Positions 18,113 to 26,372 of a stretch of 64,000 bases of DNA are shown here, piece after piece. The DNA is from Akkermansiaceae bacterium. Lineage in GTDB: Bacteria; Verrucomicrobiota; Verrucomicrobiia; Verrucomicrobiales; Akkermansiaceae. Location of the stretch: positions 1 to 64,000 of the forward strand of contig JABDRB010000002.1 of assembly GCA_013041925.1 (NCBI GenBank), written 5' to 3'. A program made the position numbers and the translations under genes. The notes below the pieces were generated by a model. It made no database searches. It was given only the letters and a program-made list of their open reading frames with translations, and was not told the origin of the DNA. Numbering within the stretch: position 1 is the first letter of the stretch; each line of letters starts with the position of its first letter.

Positions 18113-19469
18113 ACCACTTCAAAGTATCACCATACGGCGGGATCAGGTCAAACCACTTCACCCCCCAAGTTCCACGTTTCACCACCACACGCTCGTAACT
18201 GAATGCATCAACGCCGGCCTTGCCTCGGTAGCGACCATGCCCACTCTCGCCCACCCCGCCAAACGGAACATTGAGCTGAGACCCTTGCTTCATCGTATCA
18301 TTGATACACACGCCTCCCGACCTCACAGAGCCCATCAACTCCTCTGCAAAAGCATCGTTTTTACAAAAAATATACAACGCAAGTGGCAAACCATAATCGG
18401 ACATGCGACCAATCAGCTCCGAGGTATCAGAAAATGGAATCACGGGGAGAATCGGGCCAAAAATCTCCTCCTGCATCACGGGGTCACCCCATGCTGCATC
18501 GAGCACAATCCGGGGAGCCATCCTCAGAGATTCAGGGTCATCCTCACCATGCTTGATCACTTGGGTTTCTACGAGCAAGCGCTGCAATCGGTCATAGTGA
18601 CATTGGTTCACCACCCGCGCCATTTCCTCGCTCCACGGCACCGTCTCAACCAGTGCCTTAATCGCTTCCATCAAAGGCTCCATCACATCCTCATGCACAA
18701 CCACGTAGTCGGGCGCAAAACATGTCTGTCCACCATTAAAAAATTTCCCGGCGAGAATCCTACGCGCCGAGAGTCCAATGTCGGCAGACCGCTCCACCAC
18801 ACACGGGCACTTACCACCCAATTCCAACACCGTTGGGGTCAAATGCTCCGCCGCCTTAGCTGCGACCACCTTCCCAATCGCCGTGCTACCAGTAAAAAAT
18901 ATAAAGTCAAACCGCTGATCCAAAAGCTCTGCCGCGACACCCGCATCCCCTGTCACAACGGAAACATACTCAGGAGGAAAACAGGCACGGGTGATCTCGC
19001 ACAATAACTGTTCACTCGCAGGGGCCATCTCAGAAGGTTTAAGTATCACCGTATTTCCCGCAGCCACCGCGGCCAACAAGGGACTCAAGGATAGCTGCAC
19101 CGGATAATTCCACGGCGACATAATCAGCACTACACCAAAAGGCTCATAACGTATTTCATTTCGACAGGGTTTAAAATAAACAGGGCTCGAAACCCTCCGC
19201 ACTTTAAGCCACTTCTTAAGCGACTTCCGAATCATCCTCACTTCTTGTAACAGAAAAAAATACTCAGCTAGGAACGCCTCCATGCCGGGTTTTCCGAGAT
19301 CTTTCGACAGCGCCGATAGAATGTCATCACGCCTCAATACGAGAGTATTTTCAAGTCGCCTCATCGCGTCGATGCGTGCTCCGACATCGCGTGTATGGCC
19401 ATCGGAAAAATACCGCTTTTGATCGGCGACCAAGGTATCAATGTCTTGCTTTTCAGATTTTTCCTTCAT
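18093..19469 (-). CDS. aldH: Aldehyde dehydrogenase, likely carotenoid aldehyde to acid
   Basis: A protein of 458 residues, NAD(P)-dependent aldehyde dehydrogenase of the ALDH3-like class. Motifs are MSPWNYPVQL, LKPSEMAPA, the nucleotide-binding FFTGSTAIGK, the catalytic Glu in LELGGKCP and the catalytic Cys in FNGGQTCFAPDYV. In staphyloxanthin synthesis AldH oxidises diaponeurosporenal to diaponeurosporenoic acid. The location between crtN and crtP supports the same role here. It is divergent from crtP (94 bp between starts) and its 3' end overlaps the SRPBCC gene by 20 bp. A general fatty-aldehyde dehydrogenase is the alternative. Confidence 0.85.
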   Translation of the reverse strand: MKEKSEKQDIDTLVADQKRYFSDGHTRDVGARIDAMRRLENTLVLRRDDILSALSKDLGKPGMEAFLAEYFFLLQEVRMIRKSLKKWLKVRRVSSPVYFKPCRNEIRYEPFGVVLIMSPWNYPVQLSLSPLLAAVAAGNTVILKPSEMAPASEQLLCEITRACFPPEYVSVVTGDAGVAAELLDQRFDFIFFTGSTAIGKVVAAKAAEHLTPTVLELGGKCPCVVERSADIGLSARRILAGKFFNGGQTCFAPDYVVVHEDVMEPLMEAIKALVETVPWSEEMARVVNQCHYDRLQRLLVETQVIKHGEDDPESLRMAPRIVLDAAWGDPVMQEEIFGPILPVIPFSDTSELIGRMSDYGLPLALYIFCKNDAFAEELMGSVRSGGVCINDTMKQGSQLNVPFGGVGESGHGRYRGKAGVDAFSYERVVVKRGTWGVKWFDLIPPYGDTLKWFKRLMR

Positions 19470-19529
19470 GTGCAGATTTTCCCGTCATGTGATTCTCTCT
19501 AATATCTGAAAGTAATCAACGCAGCGTCG

Positions 19530-19557
19530 TTGACAAGTGCTTATTCAGCGCAATAAT
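19530..19557 (+). promoter_or_regulatory. Strong sigma-70 promoter candidate abutting crtP
   Basis: TTGACA (exact -35) at 19530-19535, a 16-bp spacer, then AATAAT (five of six -10 matches) at 19552-19557. Transcription would be expected to start about 7 bp further on, at or next to the crtP ATG (19564). The mRNA may therefore be leaderless. The site lies in the aldH/crtP divergent region. Confidence 0.65.
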
Positions 19558-19563
19558 CAGACT

Positions 19564-21069
19564 ATGTCATCGTCTAGCATTTCAGTTATCGGCGCCGGTC
19601 TCGGAGGACTCTCGGCCGCCATTTCACTTAAGGCCGCCGGATACGATGTCCAAGTCTTTGAAAAAAACGCCCACATCGGAGGCAAACTCAACGTCATGGA
19701 AATGAACGGGTTTACTTTCGATCTCGGCCCATCCATCTTCACCCTACCCCAGATGTTTCGTGATCTGTTTGAGCGGGCGGGTAAAAATATGGACGACTAT
19801 GTTCAACTGGACGCCGTGACTCCGCATTGGCGTAATTTTTTTGAAACCACTCCGACAATTGACCTCTATCAGGAGCCCGAGCTCATGAAGGCCGAGTTAA
19901 AAAAACTCAAGGGCAATCCCGATCAACACTGGAAAGAGCTCCAAAGCTTCCTCGATTATGGCCGCGAACAGTATGAAATTGTCAACAGCGGCTACTTTGA
20001 TAAGGGGCTCGACAACCTCTGGGAATTCATCCGCCACTATGGCTTCCAACTTATAGGAGGGCAAATTGATTATAAAAACACCATGTCCGAGTCGATCTAC
20101 GAGCGGCTCAGTGATCCACAGCTTAGGATGATCTTTGAGTATTTCATCAAATACGTAGGTTCCTCCGCACTCGATTCGCCCGGCTATATGAATCTCATGC
20201 CGATCATCCAGTTCGACTACGGCCTGTGGTATGTCCGTGGCGGGATGTATAACCTCGCCAAGGGACTGGGCAAACTCATGGACGAAATGAATATCCCCGT
20301 TCATCTCAATGCCGATGTCACCCGCATCGAAAAATCGGGAAAATCCGTCACCGGCGTCAGACTGGCCGATGGAGATTTCTTCCCCAGCGACATTGTCGTC
20401 AGCAACATGGAGGTAATCCCGACTTATAAAAACCTCCTTCACGAATCGGAGAGATTCACCCGTAAACTTGAAAAATTTGCACCTGCATGCTCTGGCATCG
20501 TGCTCCATATCGGCACCAACAAGCCATTTCCTCAACTCGCCCACCACAACTTTTTCTACTCAGAAAACCAACACAAACACTTCGAAACGGTCTTCCGTAA
20601 AAAAGAAATCCCACACGACCCCACCCTCTACGTTGTCGCCCCGACGCGCACCGATCCTACCAAAGCACCCGATGGATGCGACAACATCAAGATCTTACCT
20701 CACATCCCGCCACTCGAGGAGGGCTCCGGTATCACCCACGATGACTACGTTGCCCTCAAAGACCGATGCATTGATAAAATGGAGCGCTGCGGGCTGACCG
20801 GATTACGCGAGAGCATCATCACCGAGGATCTGCTCACGCCCATCGATATCGATCGCATGTATCGCTCGAATCAAGGGTCAATTTATGGTGTCGTGACCGA
20901 CTGGAAAAAGAACTACGGGTTCAAGGCTCCCAAGGTCAGCACCCAGTATCAAAACCTCTACTTCACCGGCGGCAGCACCAACCCTGGAGGCGGCATGCCC
21001 ATGGTCATCCTTTCAGGCCAAAAATGCGCCGACCGCATTATCAAACGCCACCCGATTTCAGGCGACTAA
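19564..21069 (+). CDS. crtP: 4,4'-diaponeurosporene oxygenase (CrtP)
   Basis: 501 residues from the ATG at 19564. A GTG at 19537 would extend the frame but would overlap the promoter. The match to staphylococcal CrtP is close along its length: VIGAGLGGLSAAI, FDLGPSIFTLPQMF, FIKYVGSSALDSPG, SNMEVIPTYKNLLH, QLAHHNFFYSEN, YRSNQGSIYGVV and GGSTNPGGGMPMV. CrtP oxidises the terminal methyl group of the C30 carotenoid to an aldehyde (or further) using oxygen and FAD. It heads a tight run with crtQ, crtO and phr, with gaps of 10 bp, 1 bp and a 1-bp overlap. Confidence 0.92.
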   Translation: MSSSSISVIGAGLGGLSAAISLKAAGYDVQVFEKNAHIGGKLNVMEMNGFTFDLGPSIFTLPQMFRDLFERAGKNMDDYVQLDAVTPHWRNFFETTPTIDLYQEPELMKAELKKLKGNPDQHWKELQSFLDYGREQYEIVNSGYFDKGLDNLWEFIRHYGFQLIGGQIDYKNTMSESIYERLSDPQLRMIFEYFIKYVGSSALDSPGYMNLMPIIQFDYGLWYVRGGMYNLAKGLGKLMDEMNIPVHLNADVTRIEKSGKSVTGVRLADGDFFPSDIVVSNMEVIPTYKNLLHESERFTRKLEKFAPACSGIVLHIGTNKPFPQLAHHNFFYSENQHKHFETVFRKKEIPHDPTLYVVAPTRTDPTKAPDGCDNIKILPHIPPLEEGSGITHDDYVALKDRCIDKMERCGLTGLRESIITEDLLTPIDIDRMYRSNQGSIYGVVTDWKKNYGFKAPKVSTQYQNLYFTGGSTNPGGGMPMVILSGQKCADRIIKRHPISGD

Positions 21070-21079
21070 TTCTTCCCTC

Positions 21080-22204
21080 GTGATACCCATCGCCATCGTC
21101 ATTTTCCCCATCCTCGCCATCCTCTGCGCTCCGGCGATCTGGTGCGTTTTGGGTCGACCCCACCGACTCCCATTACCTCAGAAATCTGAGTCAAAGCCGA
21201 GCAAGCCCATACGTATCTCGATCATCATCCCCGCGCGCAATGAAGAGGAAAATATCGGCAAGCTTCTAAAAACAATCAACCACCAGAGCCAGCCACCCTA
21301 CGAGGTCATTGTGGTCAACGATGGATCATCGGATCAGACCGCCAGCGTGGCGGAACAGCTCGGTGCACGTGTCATCAATGCCGCCCCGCTCCCCGACGGC
21401 TGGAATGGCAAACCTTGGGCGTGTCAGCAAGGGGCCGGCGCCGCGACCGGTCAATGGTTCCTCTTTCTCGATGCCGATCTTGCCCTAGAGAAGCGGACCA
21501 TCAGCACGCTGGCTGGATTATGCGACCAGCCCGATAAGGTTTATTCCGTCTGCCCACACCATGGCATCGAGAAAACCTACGAGGAGTTATCGGTCTTTTT
21601 CAATATCCTCATGCTGGCAGGCGTCAATGCCTTTGGCCCAGAAAAACAGGCCACCAACAACTCCGCCCTCTTCGGTCAGTGCATGCTCATCTCCCGTGAT
21701 CATTACCAATCCGTAGGCGGTCATGCCGAAGTGAAGGACAAGGTGTTGGAAAACTTCTATCTGGCCAACAGACTCAAGGCACTCGGCATCACGCGCTCAT
21801 GCTTCCTGGGTAAAGGGTTTATCACCATGCGCATGTTCCCCCATGGTATCGGTGAGCTATGGGCAGGCTGGAAAAAAGGCTTCGCCAGCGGCGCGGCGAA
21901 CACCCCTCGCTACGCCCTCGTTGCATCGTCTATCTGGATCAGCAGCTTGATGCTCACCCTCGTATCGGCCGCACTCACGCTGACGCCGTATGCATCAGCC
22001 CCGTTCATGATATTAGCTGCCACCGCTTATCTCATCCACGTCGGCCAGTGCCTCTATGCCTTTAAATCAGCTGGGACCTTTTCCGTGTGGAACGCCGTGT
22101 TTTTTCCCTTAAGCCTGCTTTTCTACCTGACTCTGTTTTTTTACTCCATCCTCGATCAAAAACGGGGGAAAACGACGCAATGGAAAGGACGCGCCGTCAG
22201 TTGA
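21080..22204 (+). CDS. crtQ: CrtQ-like carotenoid glycosyltransferase (GT2)
   Basis: A protein of 374 residues, GTG start. It has an N-terminal membrane segment, then a GT2 fold with IIPARNEEENIGKLL, VVNDGSSD and the metal-binding LFLDADL. A second conserved block (FGQCMLISRDHY, VLENFYLANRL) and two or three C-terminal membrane helices follow. CrtQ esterifies glucose onto diaponeurosporenoate at the membrane. The sugar used here is not predictable; pigments of related Verrucomicrobia carry xylose. The gene sits between crtP and crtO, as expected for the pathway. Confidence 0.87.
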   Translation: MIPIAIVIFPILAILCAPAIWCVLGRPHRLPLPQKSESKPSKPIRISIIIPARNEEENIGKLLKTINHQSQPPYEVIVVNDGSSDQTASVAEQLGARVINAAPLPDGWNGKPWACQQGAGAATGQWFLFLDADLALEKRTISTLAGLCDQPDKVYSVCPHHGIEKTYEELSVFFNILMLAGVNAFGPEKQATNNSALFGQCMLISRDHYQSVGGHAEVKDKVLENFYLANRLKALGITRSCFLGKGFITMRMFPHGIGELWAGWKKGFASGAANTPRYALVASSIWISSLMLTLVSAALTLTPYASAPFMILAATAYLIHVGQCLYAFKSAGTFSVWNAVFFPLSLLFYLTLFFYSILDQKRGKTTQWKGRAVS

Positions 22205-22205
22205 T

Positions 22206-22676
22206 ATGTGGATTGATCTCACCAACCTATGGATTATCGTGATCAACATCATCGCGATCCCCACCACCCACTTGCTCATCGCATGGTGGTCCACGGCATT
22301 GCCGGCACGGTTCTTTACGCGCAATGACACGCCGCGCACGACACCTCCCAACCCGATCTATGATCGCCTTTTCAGGATTCGTCGATGGAAACACCTCCTG
22401 CCCGACGGGGCACTTTGGCTCAACGGATTCCCCAAGGAAAAACTGCAATCTATCGAGTCAGAATACCTCCGCACGTTTATCCGCGAAACCCGCCGTGGCG
22501 AATTTTCTCACTGGGTCCAAACCCTCTGTATCGCCAGCTTCATCAGCTGGAACCCGTATCCAGCAAACCTCATCATCCTCGCGTATGCGGGACTTTCTAA
22601 TTTCCCTTGCATCCTCAACCTGCGCTACACCCGACAACGCATGCATAGGCTGCTCCATCAAATCACCACCCGATAA
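22206..22676 (+). CDS. crtO: CrtO-like glycosyl-carotenoid acyltransferase
   Basis: A protein of 156 residues matching staphylococcal CrtO in size and pattern. It has two hydrophobic segments, and between them RIRRWKHLLPDGA and a Glu-rich FIRETRRGEFSHW block. The segment NLRYTRQRMHRLL near the end also corresponds. CrtO attaches a fatty acid to the sugar of the glycosyl carotenoate, the last step of staphyloxanthin-type pigment formation. It starts one base after the crtQ stop and its stop shares an A with the phr start (TAATG), indicating translational coupling. Confidence 0.85.
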   Translation: MWIDLTNLWIIVINIIAIPTTHLLIAWWSTALPARFFTRNDTPRTTPPNPIYDRLFRIRRWKHLLPDGALWLNGFPKEKLQSIESEYLRTFIRETRRGEFSHWVQTLCIASFISWNPYPANLIILAYAGLSNFPCILNLRYTRQRMHRLLHQITTR

Positions 22677-24118
22677 TGTCCCAACCCGCTACCATCGTCT
22701 GGTTTCGCCGCGACCTCCGATTACACGATAACCCTGCATGGAACTGGGCCGTCGAGCAGGGCGGACCGATCGTTCCCGTTTACCTGCACTGCCCGACCGA
22801 TGAGGGTGCATGGCGCCGCGGCGGAGCGTCAACCGGATGGCTGCATCACGCCTTGGAGGACCTCGCCGCACAGCTCGCATCATCCGGCCATCGGCTCGTC
22901 CTCCGGCAATCGACCGACAGCCATGATGCGCTGCAAAAAGTCATCGCAGAAACCCAGGCCCAATCCGTGTGCTGGAACCGTTGTTATGAACCCACCATGG
23001 TGCAACGCGACAGCATGCTCAAACAAGCACTTCAGTCCGTGGGAATTGAGACACAGAGCTTCAATGGATCACTGCTACTCGACCCGTTAACGACACGCAA
23101 CAAGGCGGGTAAGCCCTTTCAAGTTTTTACCCCATTCTGGAAACACTGCCGAGCCATAGGTGTCCATCCCGTCGAAACATCCCCCCCCCCCAGTGCCCGA
23201 CCCACAAAATCAATCACCAGTGACCGACTAGATAATCTCAAACTCCTGCCCACCATTCCGTGGGACACAACCATCCAAGAGACATGGAAACCGACCCGCC
23301 AAGGTGGCCTCGAACTTCTCGATCTCGCGGTGCGCAAAAGCCAGAGCTATCTCGACACACGTGACACACCCGCCACCGATGGCACCAGCCGACTCTCCGC
23401 CTACCTCCACTTCGGCCAAATCAGTCCACGTGAATTTTTTCACCACATCTGGCAGCACGCCAGCGATCAGGAGCTGGCTGACACCGGGATCCTGCGCCAA
23501 CTCTACTGGCGTGAATTCTCCGCCCACCTCCTATTTCATTTCCCCCACAGTCAGGATACGGCACTCAAACCCGCATACGATCATTTCCCATGGGCGTTCA
23601 ACGAAACATACCTCCGCGCGTGGCAGCTCGGGCAGACAGGTTTCCCCATCGTCGATGCCGGTATGCGCCAGCTCTGGCAGACCGGATGGATGCACAACCG
23701 CGTCCGGATGATCGCAGGGTCATTTCTCGTTAAACACCTGCTCCAGCCATGGCAGGAAGGTGCCCGATGGTTCTGGGATACCCTCTGCGACGCCGACCTC
23801 GCAAATAACTCAATCGGCTGGCAGTGGATCGCTGGCTCCGGCGCCGATGCCTCACCGTATTTCCGAATCTTCAACCCCATCCTCCAAGGCCAAAAATTTG
23901 ATCCCCTTGGCGATTACGTCCATCGCTGGTGCCCCGAACTTGCCCAGCTCCCGAAAAAAAACATCCACACACCATGGGACGCCCCGCCCGACGTGCTTCA
24001 ATCGGCCAAAATCAAACTCGGTCACCACTACCCTCACCCGATCACCTCCCACCAGGAAGGCCGAAACAGAGCCCTCTCCGCCTACACCCACTACAAAGAA
24101 ATCAGCCGTCAACTTTGA
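22676..24118 (+). CDS. phrB: Deoxyribodipyrimidine photolyase, class I
   Basis: A protein of 480 residues. The N-terminal photolyase domain begins VWFRRDLRLHDNPAW. The C-terminal FAD domain has LYWREFSAHLLFHFPHS, GFPIVDAGMRQLWQTGWMHN and NNSIGWQWIAGSGADASP. It repairs cyclobutane pyrimidine dimers with blue light. It is coupled to crtO, which ties pigment production to UV repair. A run of 11 C (23181-23191) lies in the linker between the domains and codes for SPPP; it is in frame as read. A cryptochrome-like role is the alternative, but the repair motifs are well kept. Confidence 0.95.
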   Translation: MSQPATIVWFRRDLRLHDNPAWNWAVEQGGPIVPVYLHCPTDEGAWRRGGASTGWLHHALEDLAAQLASSGHRLVLRQSTDSHDALQKVIAETQAQSVCWNRCYEPTMVQRDSMLKQALQSVGIETQSFNGSLLLDPLTTRNKAGKPFQVFTPFWKHCRAIGVHPVETSPPPSARPTKSITSDRLDNLKLLPTIPWDTTIQETWKPTRQGGLELLDLAVRKSQSYLDTRDTPATDGTSRLSAYLHFGQISPREFFHHIWQHASDQELADTGILRQLYWREFSAHLLFHFPHSQDTALKPAYDHFPWAFNETYLRAWQLGQTGFPIVDAGMRQLWQTGWMHNRVRMIAGSFLVKHLLQPWQEGARWFWDTLCDADLANNSIGWQWIAGSGADASPYFRIFNPILQGQKFDPLGDYVHRWCPELAQLPKKNIHTPWDAPPDVLQSAKIKLGHHYPHPITSHQEGRNRALSAYTHYKEISRQL

Positions 24119-24125
24119 GCCCCGC

Positions 24126-24590
24126 CTACCCGTCGTCGCGCTTGGAAATCACATGGAGGTTCGCGATTCCATGACTCGAAAACTCTTTCCAAAACTTCTG
24201 GGTGACCGGCTCCGCAATCTTCTTGCGCTCATCATCGCTGAGCTTTTCCAACTCGGCAGCCGTATATTTTTTATCCAACTCACGCTCAGCCATCCGAGCC
24301 ACAAGTTCTTCCCAAAACGTCTCAGCTCGCATCTCATCGTAGCTCTGGGCGTAAAATGACCCCTCCTCATACTCCTTCCGAAGCCGGAGTCGCTGACGTT
24401 CAGGGTCAACCTCCACCATGCCCCCCTGACCATTGTGCTGCATCCGGGCGAGGATTTTTTCCAGCATGTCATCAAACCGCGCCACTCCGTCATCCGACCC
24501 CGGCTTGTGGTTCCAAAACGTCGCCCAACACGCAAGCGTCAGCATTTCTGACAGTGTAACCAGTTCCTCATCCGTAAAACGCAGGTGCAT
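24126..24590 (-). CDS. Hypothetical protein
   Basis: About 154 residues from the ATG at 24590, beginning MHLRFTDEELVTLSEML; a start at 24626 would add 12 residues. It is an alpha-helical, highly charged protein with many Glu, Lys and Arg and no signal peptide or membrane segment. I do not recognise it. It converges with phrB (8 bp apart). Confidence 0.6.
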   Translation of the reverse strand: MHLRFTDEELVTLSEMLTLACWATFWNHKPGSDDGVARFDDMLEKILARMQHNGQGGMVEVDPERQRLRLRKEYEEGSFYAQSYDEMRAETFWEELVARMAERELDKKYTAAELEKLSDDERKKIAEPVTQKFWKEFSSHGIANLHVISKRDDG

Positions 24591-24743
24591 ACACAAAAGG
24601 TGTATGACCCATCTTGAAACAGGCAAGAAATTTGCGACACATTTTTCGCCTACTCATCCACCATGCATAGATCGCCATTTCCCTCCCACCCAGCATCACA
24701 CGCATTATGCCTGCGGGATGGTCCCGCCACTTACTTAAAGGTC

Positions 24744-24866
24744 ATGATCTGCGCGGGAATGCTGATCTTTTTTATCGGATTGATGCGATTAGGCTTCCGA
24801 CCCGCCCCTCATTCCGTTTATGTTCCGTCCATGCCTCCCGACGCAGGGGACGTATCCATCCTTTGA
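24744..24866 (+). CDS. Possible small membrane protein
   Basis: A 40-residue reading frame starting MICAGMLIFFIGLMRLGF, one membrane segment followed by a Pro-rich tail. A longer in-frame start at 24663 exists but adds unlikely sequence. The support is weak: hydrophobic profile and position 27 bp upstream of another membrane gene only. Confidence 0.3.
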   Translation: MICAGMLIFFIGLMRLGFRPAPHSVYVPSMPPDAGDVSIL

Positions 24867-24893
24867 CTTCACCCAACTCATAACCCACGATTC

Positions 24894-25286
24894 ATGAACT
24901 ACGAAATCTACCGCCTCATCCACTTTGCTGGAATCTTTACGCTCCTCATCGCATTCGGTTCACTCTTTACCGGAGATAAAAGCACCAAAGCTGGCGCGAT
25001 CGGGCATGGGGTAGGACTTCTCTTGATCCTACTCGGAGGATTTGGCATGCAAGCAAAACTCAAGGACGCTTATGATGTCATGTATGGCACCAGTTTCCCG
25101 ACATGGATGATCATCAAAATCATCATCTGGATCGCGCTCGGCGGATCCATGGTTCTGGTAAAACGACGTATCATCAAGGGGCTGACCGCATGGATCCTGA
25201 TCATCGCCCTCGCCCTCGCAAGTGCCTACCTCGGCTACAAAAAACCCGCCATGGGGAACAAGCCGACCACCGCACAAGCCAAGTAA
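24894..25286 (+). CDS. Four-helix membrane protein of unknown function
   Basis: A protein of 130 residues with four predicted membrane helices (FAGIFTLLIAFGSLF, VGLLLILLGGFGM, IIKIIIWIALGGSMVLV, AWILIIALALASAYLG). The N-terminus MNYEIYRLIHFAGIF resembles small SirB/CopD-like membrane proteins, but I cannot assign a function. The tail is hydrophilic. mnmH follows 30 bp downstream on the same strand. Confidence 0.7.
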   Translation: MNYEIYRLIHFAGIFTLLIAFGSLFTGDKSTKAGAIGHGVGLLLILLGGFGMQAKLKDAYDVMYGTSFPTWMIIKIIIWIALGGSMVLVKRRIIKGLTAWILIIALALASAYLGYKKPAMGNKPTTAQAK

Positions 25287-25316
25287 CATGATGCAGGGTC
25301 GCTTCGCCATGAAACC

Positions 25317-26372
25317 ATGAAACATGTCGAAACCATCACCCTGCCCCATGATCTCGGCGAGTTCACCGAAATCATCGACGTGCGCTCGCCATCCGAGTTC
25401 GCTGAGGACCACCTTCCGGGGGCGATCAACCTCCCCGTTCTCAACGACGACGAACGCGTCGAGGTCGGAACGATTTATCAATCCAACCCGTTTGAGGCGC
25501 GTCGACTCGGCGCCAAATACATCTCGGCCCATGCCGCTGAACATTTAGCGACCCATCTTGCGGGAAAAGATAAATCCTACTCACCCCTCGTCTATTGCTG
25601 GCGCGGCGGGATGCGGTCCAACTCACTGGCACACATCTTACGATCGGTCGGGTGGCGCGCCCGATTAATCGAAGGCGGCTACAAGGCATTCCGAAAATTT
25701 GTCAGCGAGGACACCGACCGGCTTCTGGCCACCCCAGGATTCCATCTCACCGTGCTCGCCGGCCCGACAGGGGTGGCGAAAACCAGACTGCTCCACACCC
25801 TGAATGATGCTGGAGCTCAGGTGCTCGATCTCGAAGGACTCGCCGACCACCGTGGCTCCGTGCTCGGACTGGTTCCAGGCACGACCCAGCCGAGCCAAAA
25901 ACGATTCGAAACGCGCCTCTGGCACGCCCTGTCACAATGCGATCTCACACAGCCGGTATTTACCGAGGCAGAGAGCAATCGCATCGGCACCGTCCACTGC
26001 CCACCTGAACTTTGGAAAAAATTGGGACAAGGGGAGGTCGTCCGCATCCATTTACCACTCGACCAACGCGCCGCATTCTTGCTCGACGACTACCCACACT
26101 TCGCCAACGACCCCGGTCACCTCAAAAACCTACTTGAAAAACTCGTTAAACTTCGCGGACACAGCCAAGTCCAGCAATGGCATCACCAGATTGATAACGG
26201 ACAATGGCCAGAATTTGTCGAATCCGTCCTCCGTGACCACTACGACCTTGTCTACCGTCGGGCCGGTGACGCAAAGTCGAACTACCCCGCCCCGTCGCAC
26301 ACCGTCGATCTTTTAGGGTTTTCTTCGGTCGATTTATCACGTGCCGCCGCTGAGCTCATTACCCGTGACTGA
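25317..26372 (+). CDS. mnmH: tRNA 2-selenouridine synthase
   Basis: A protein of 351 residues (SelU/MnmH/YbbB). The rhodanese domain begins IDVRSPSEF and carries the catalytic cysteine at about residue 94 in YCWRGGMRS. The C-terminal half has a P-loop-like AGPTGVAKTRLL. The enzyme replaces the 2-thio group of the wobble uridine of certain tRNAs with selenium, via a geranylated intermediate. It needs selenophosphate from SelD, and no selD is in the window. The ORF overlaps the next gene. Confidence 0.93.
   Translation: MKHVETITLPHDLGEFTEIIDVRSPSEFAEDHLPGAINLPVLNDDERVEVGTIYQSNPFEARRLGAKYISAHAAEHLATHLAGKDKSYSPLVYCWRGGMRSNSLAHILRSVGWRARLIEGGYKAFRKFVSEDTDRLLATPGFHLTVLAGPTGVAKTRLLHTLNDAGAQVLDLEGLADHRGSVLGLVPGTTQPSQKRFETRLWHALSQCDLTQPVFTEAESNRIGTVHCPPELWKKLGQGEVVRIHLPLDQRAAFLLDDYPHFANDPGHLKNLLEKLVKLRGHSQVQQWHHQIDNGQWPEFVESVLRDHYDLVYRRAGDAKSNYPAPSHTVDLLGFSSVDLSRAAAELITRD

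Noticed and set aside
19537-19563. GTG extension of crtP by nine codons
   Set aside because: It would overlap the strong promoter and add sequence not found in CrtP proteins; the ATG at 19564 fits the family start.
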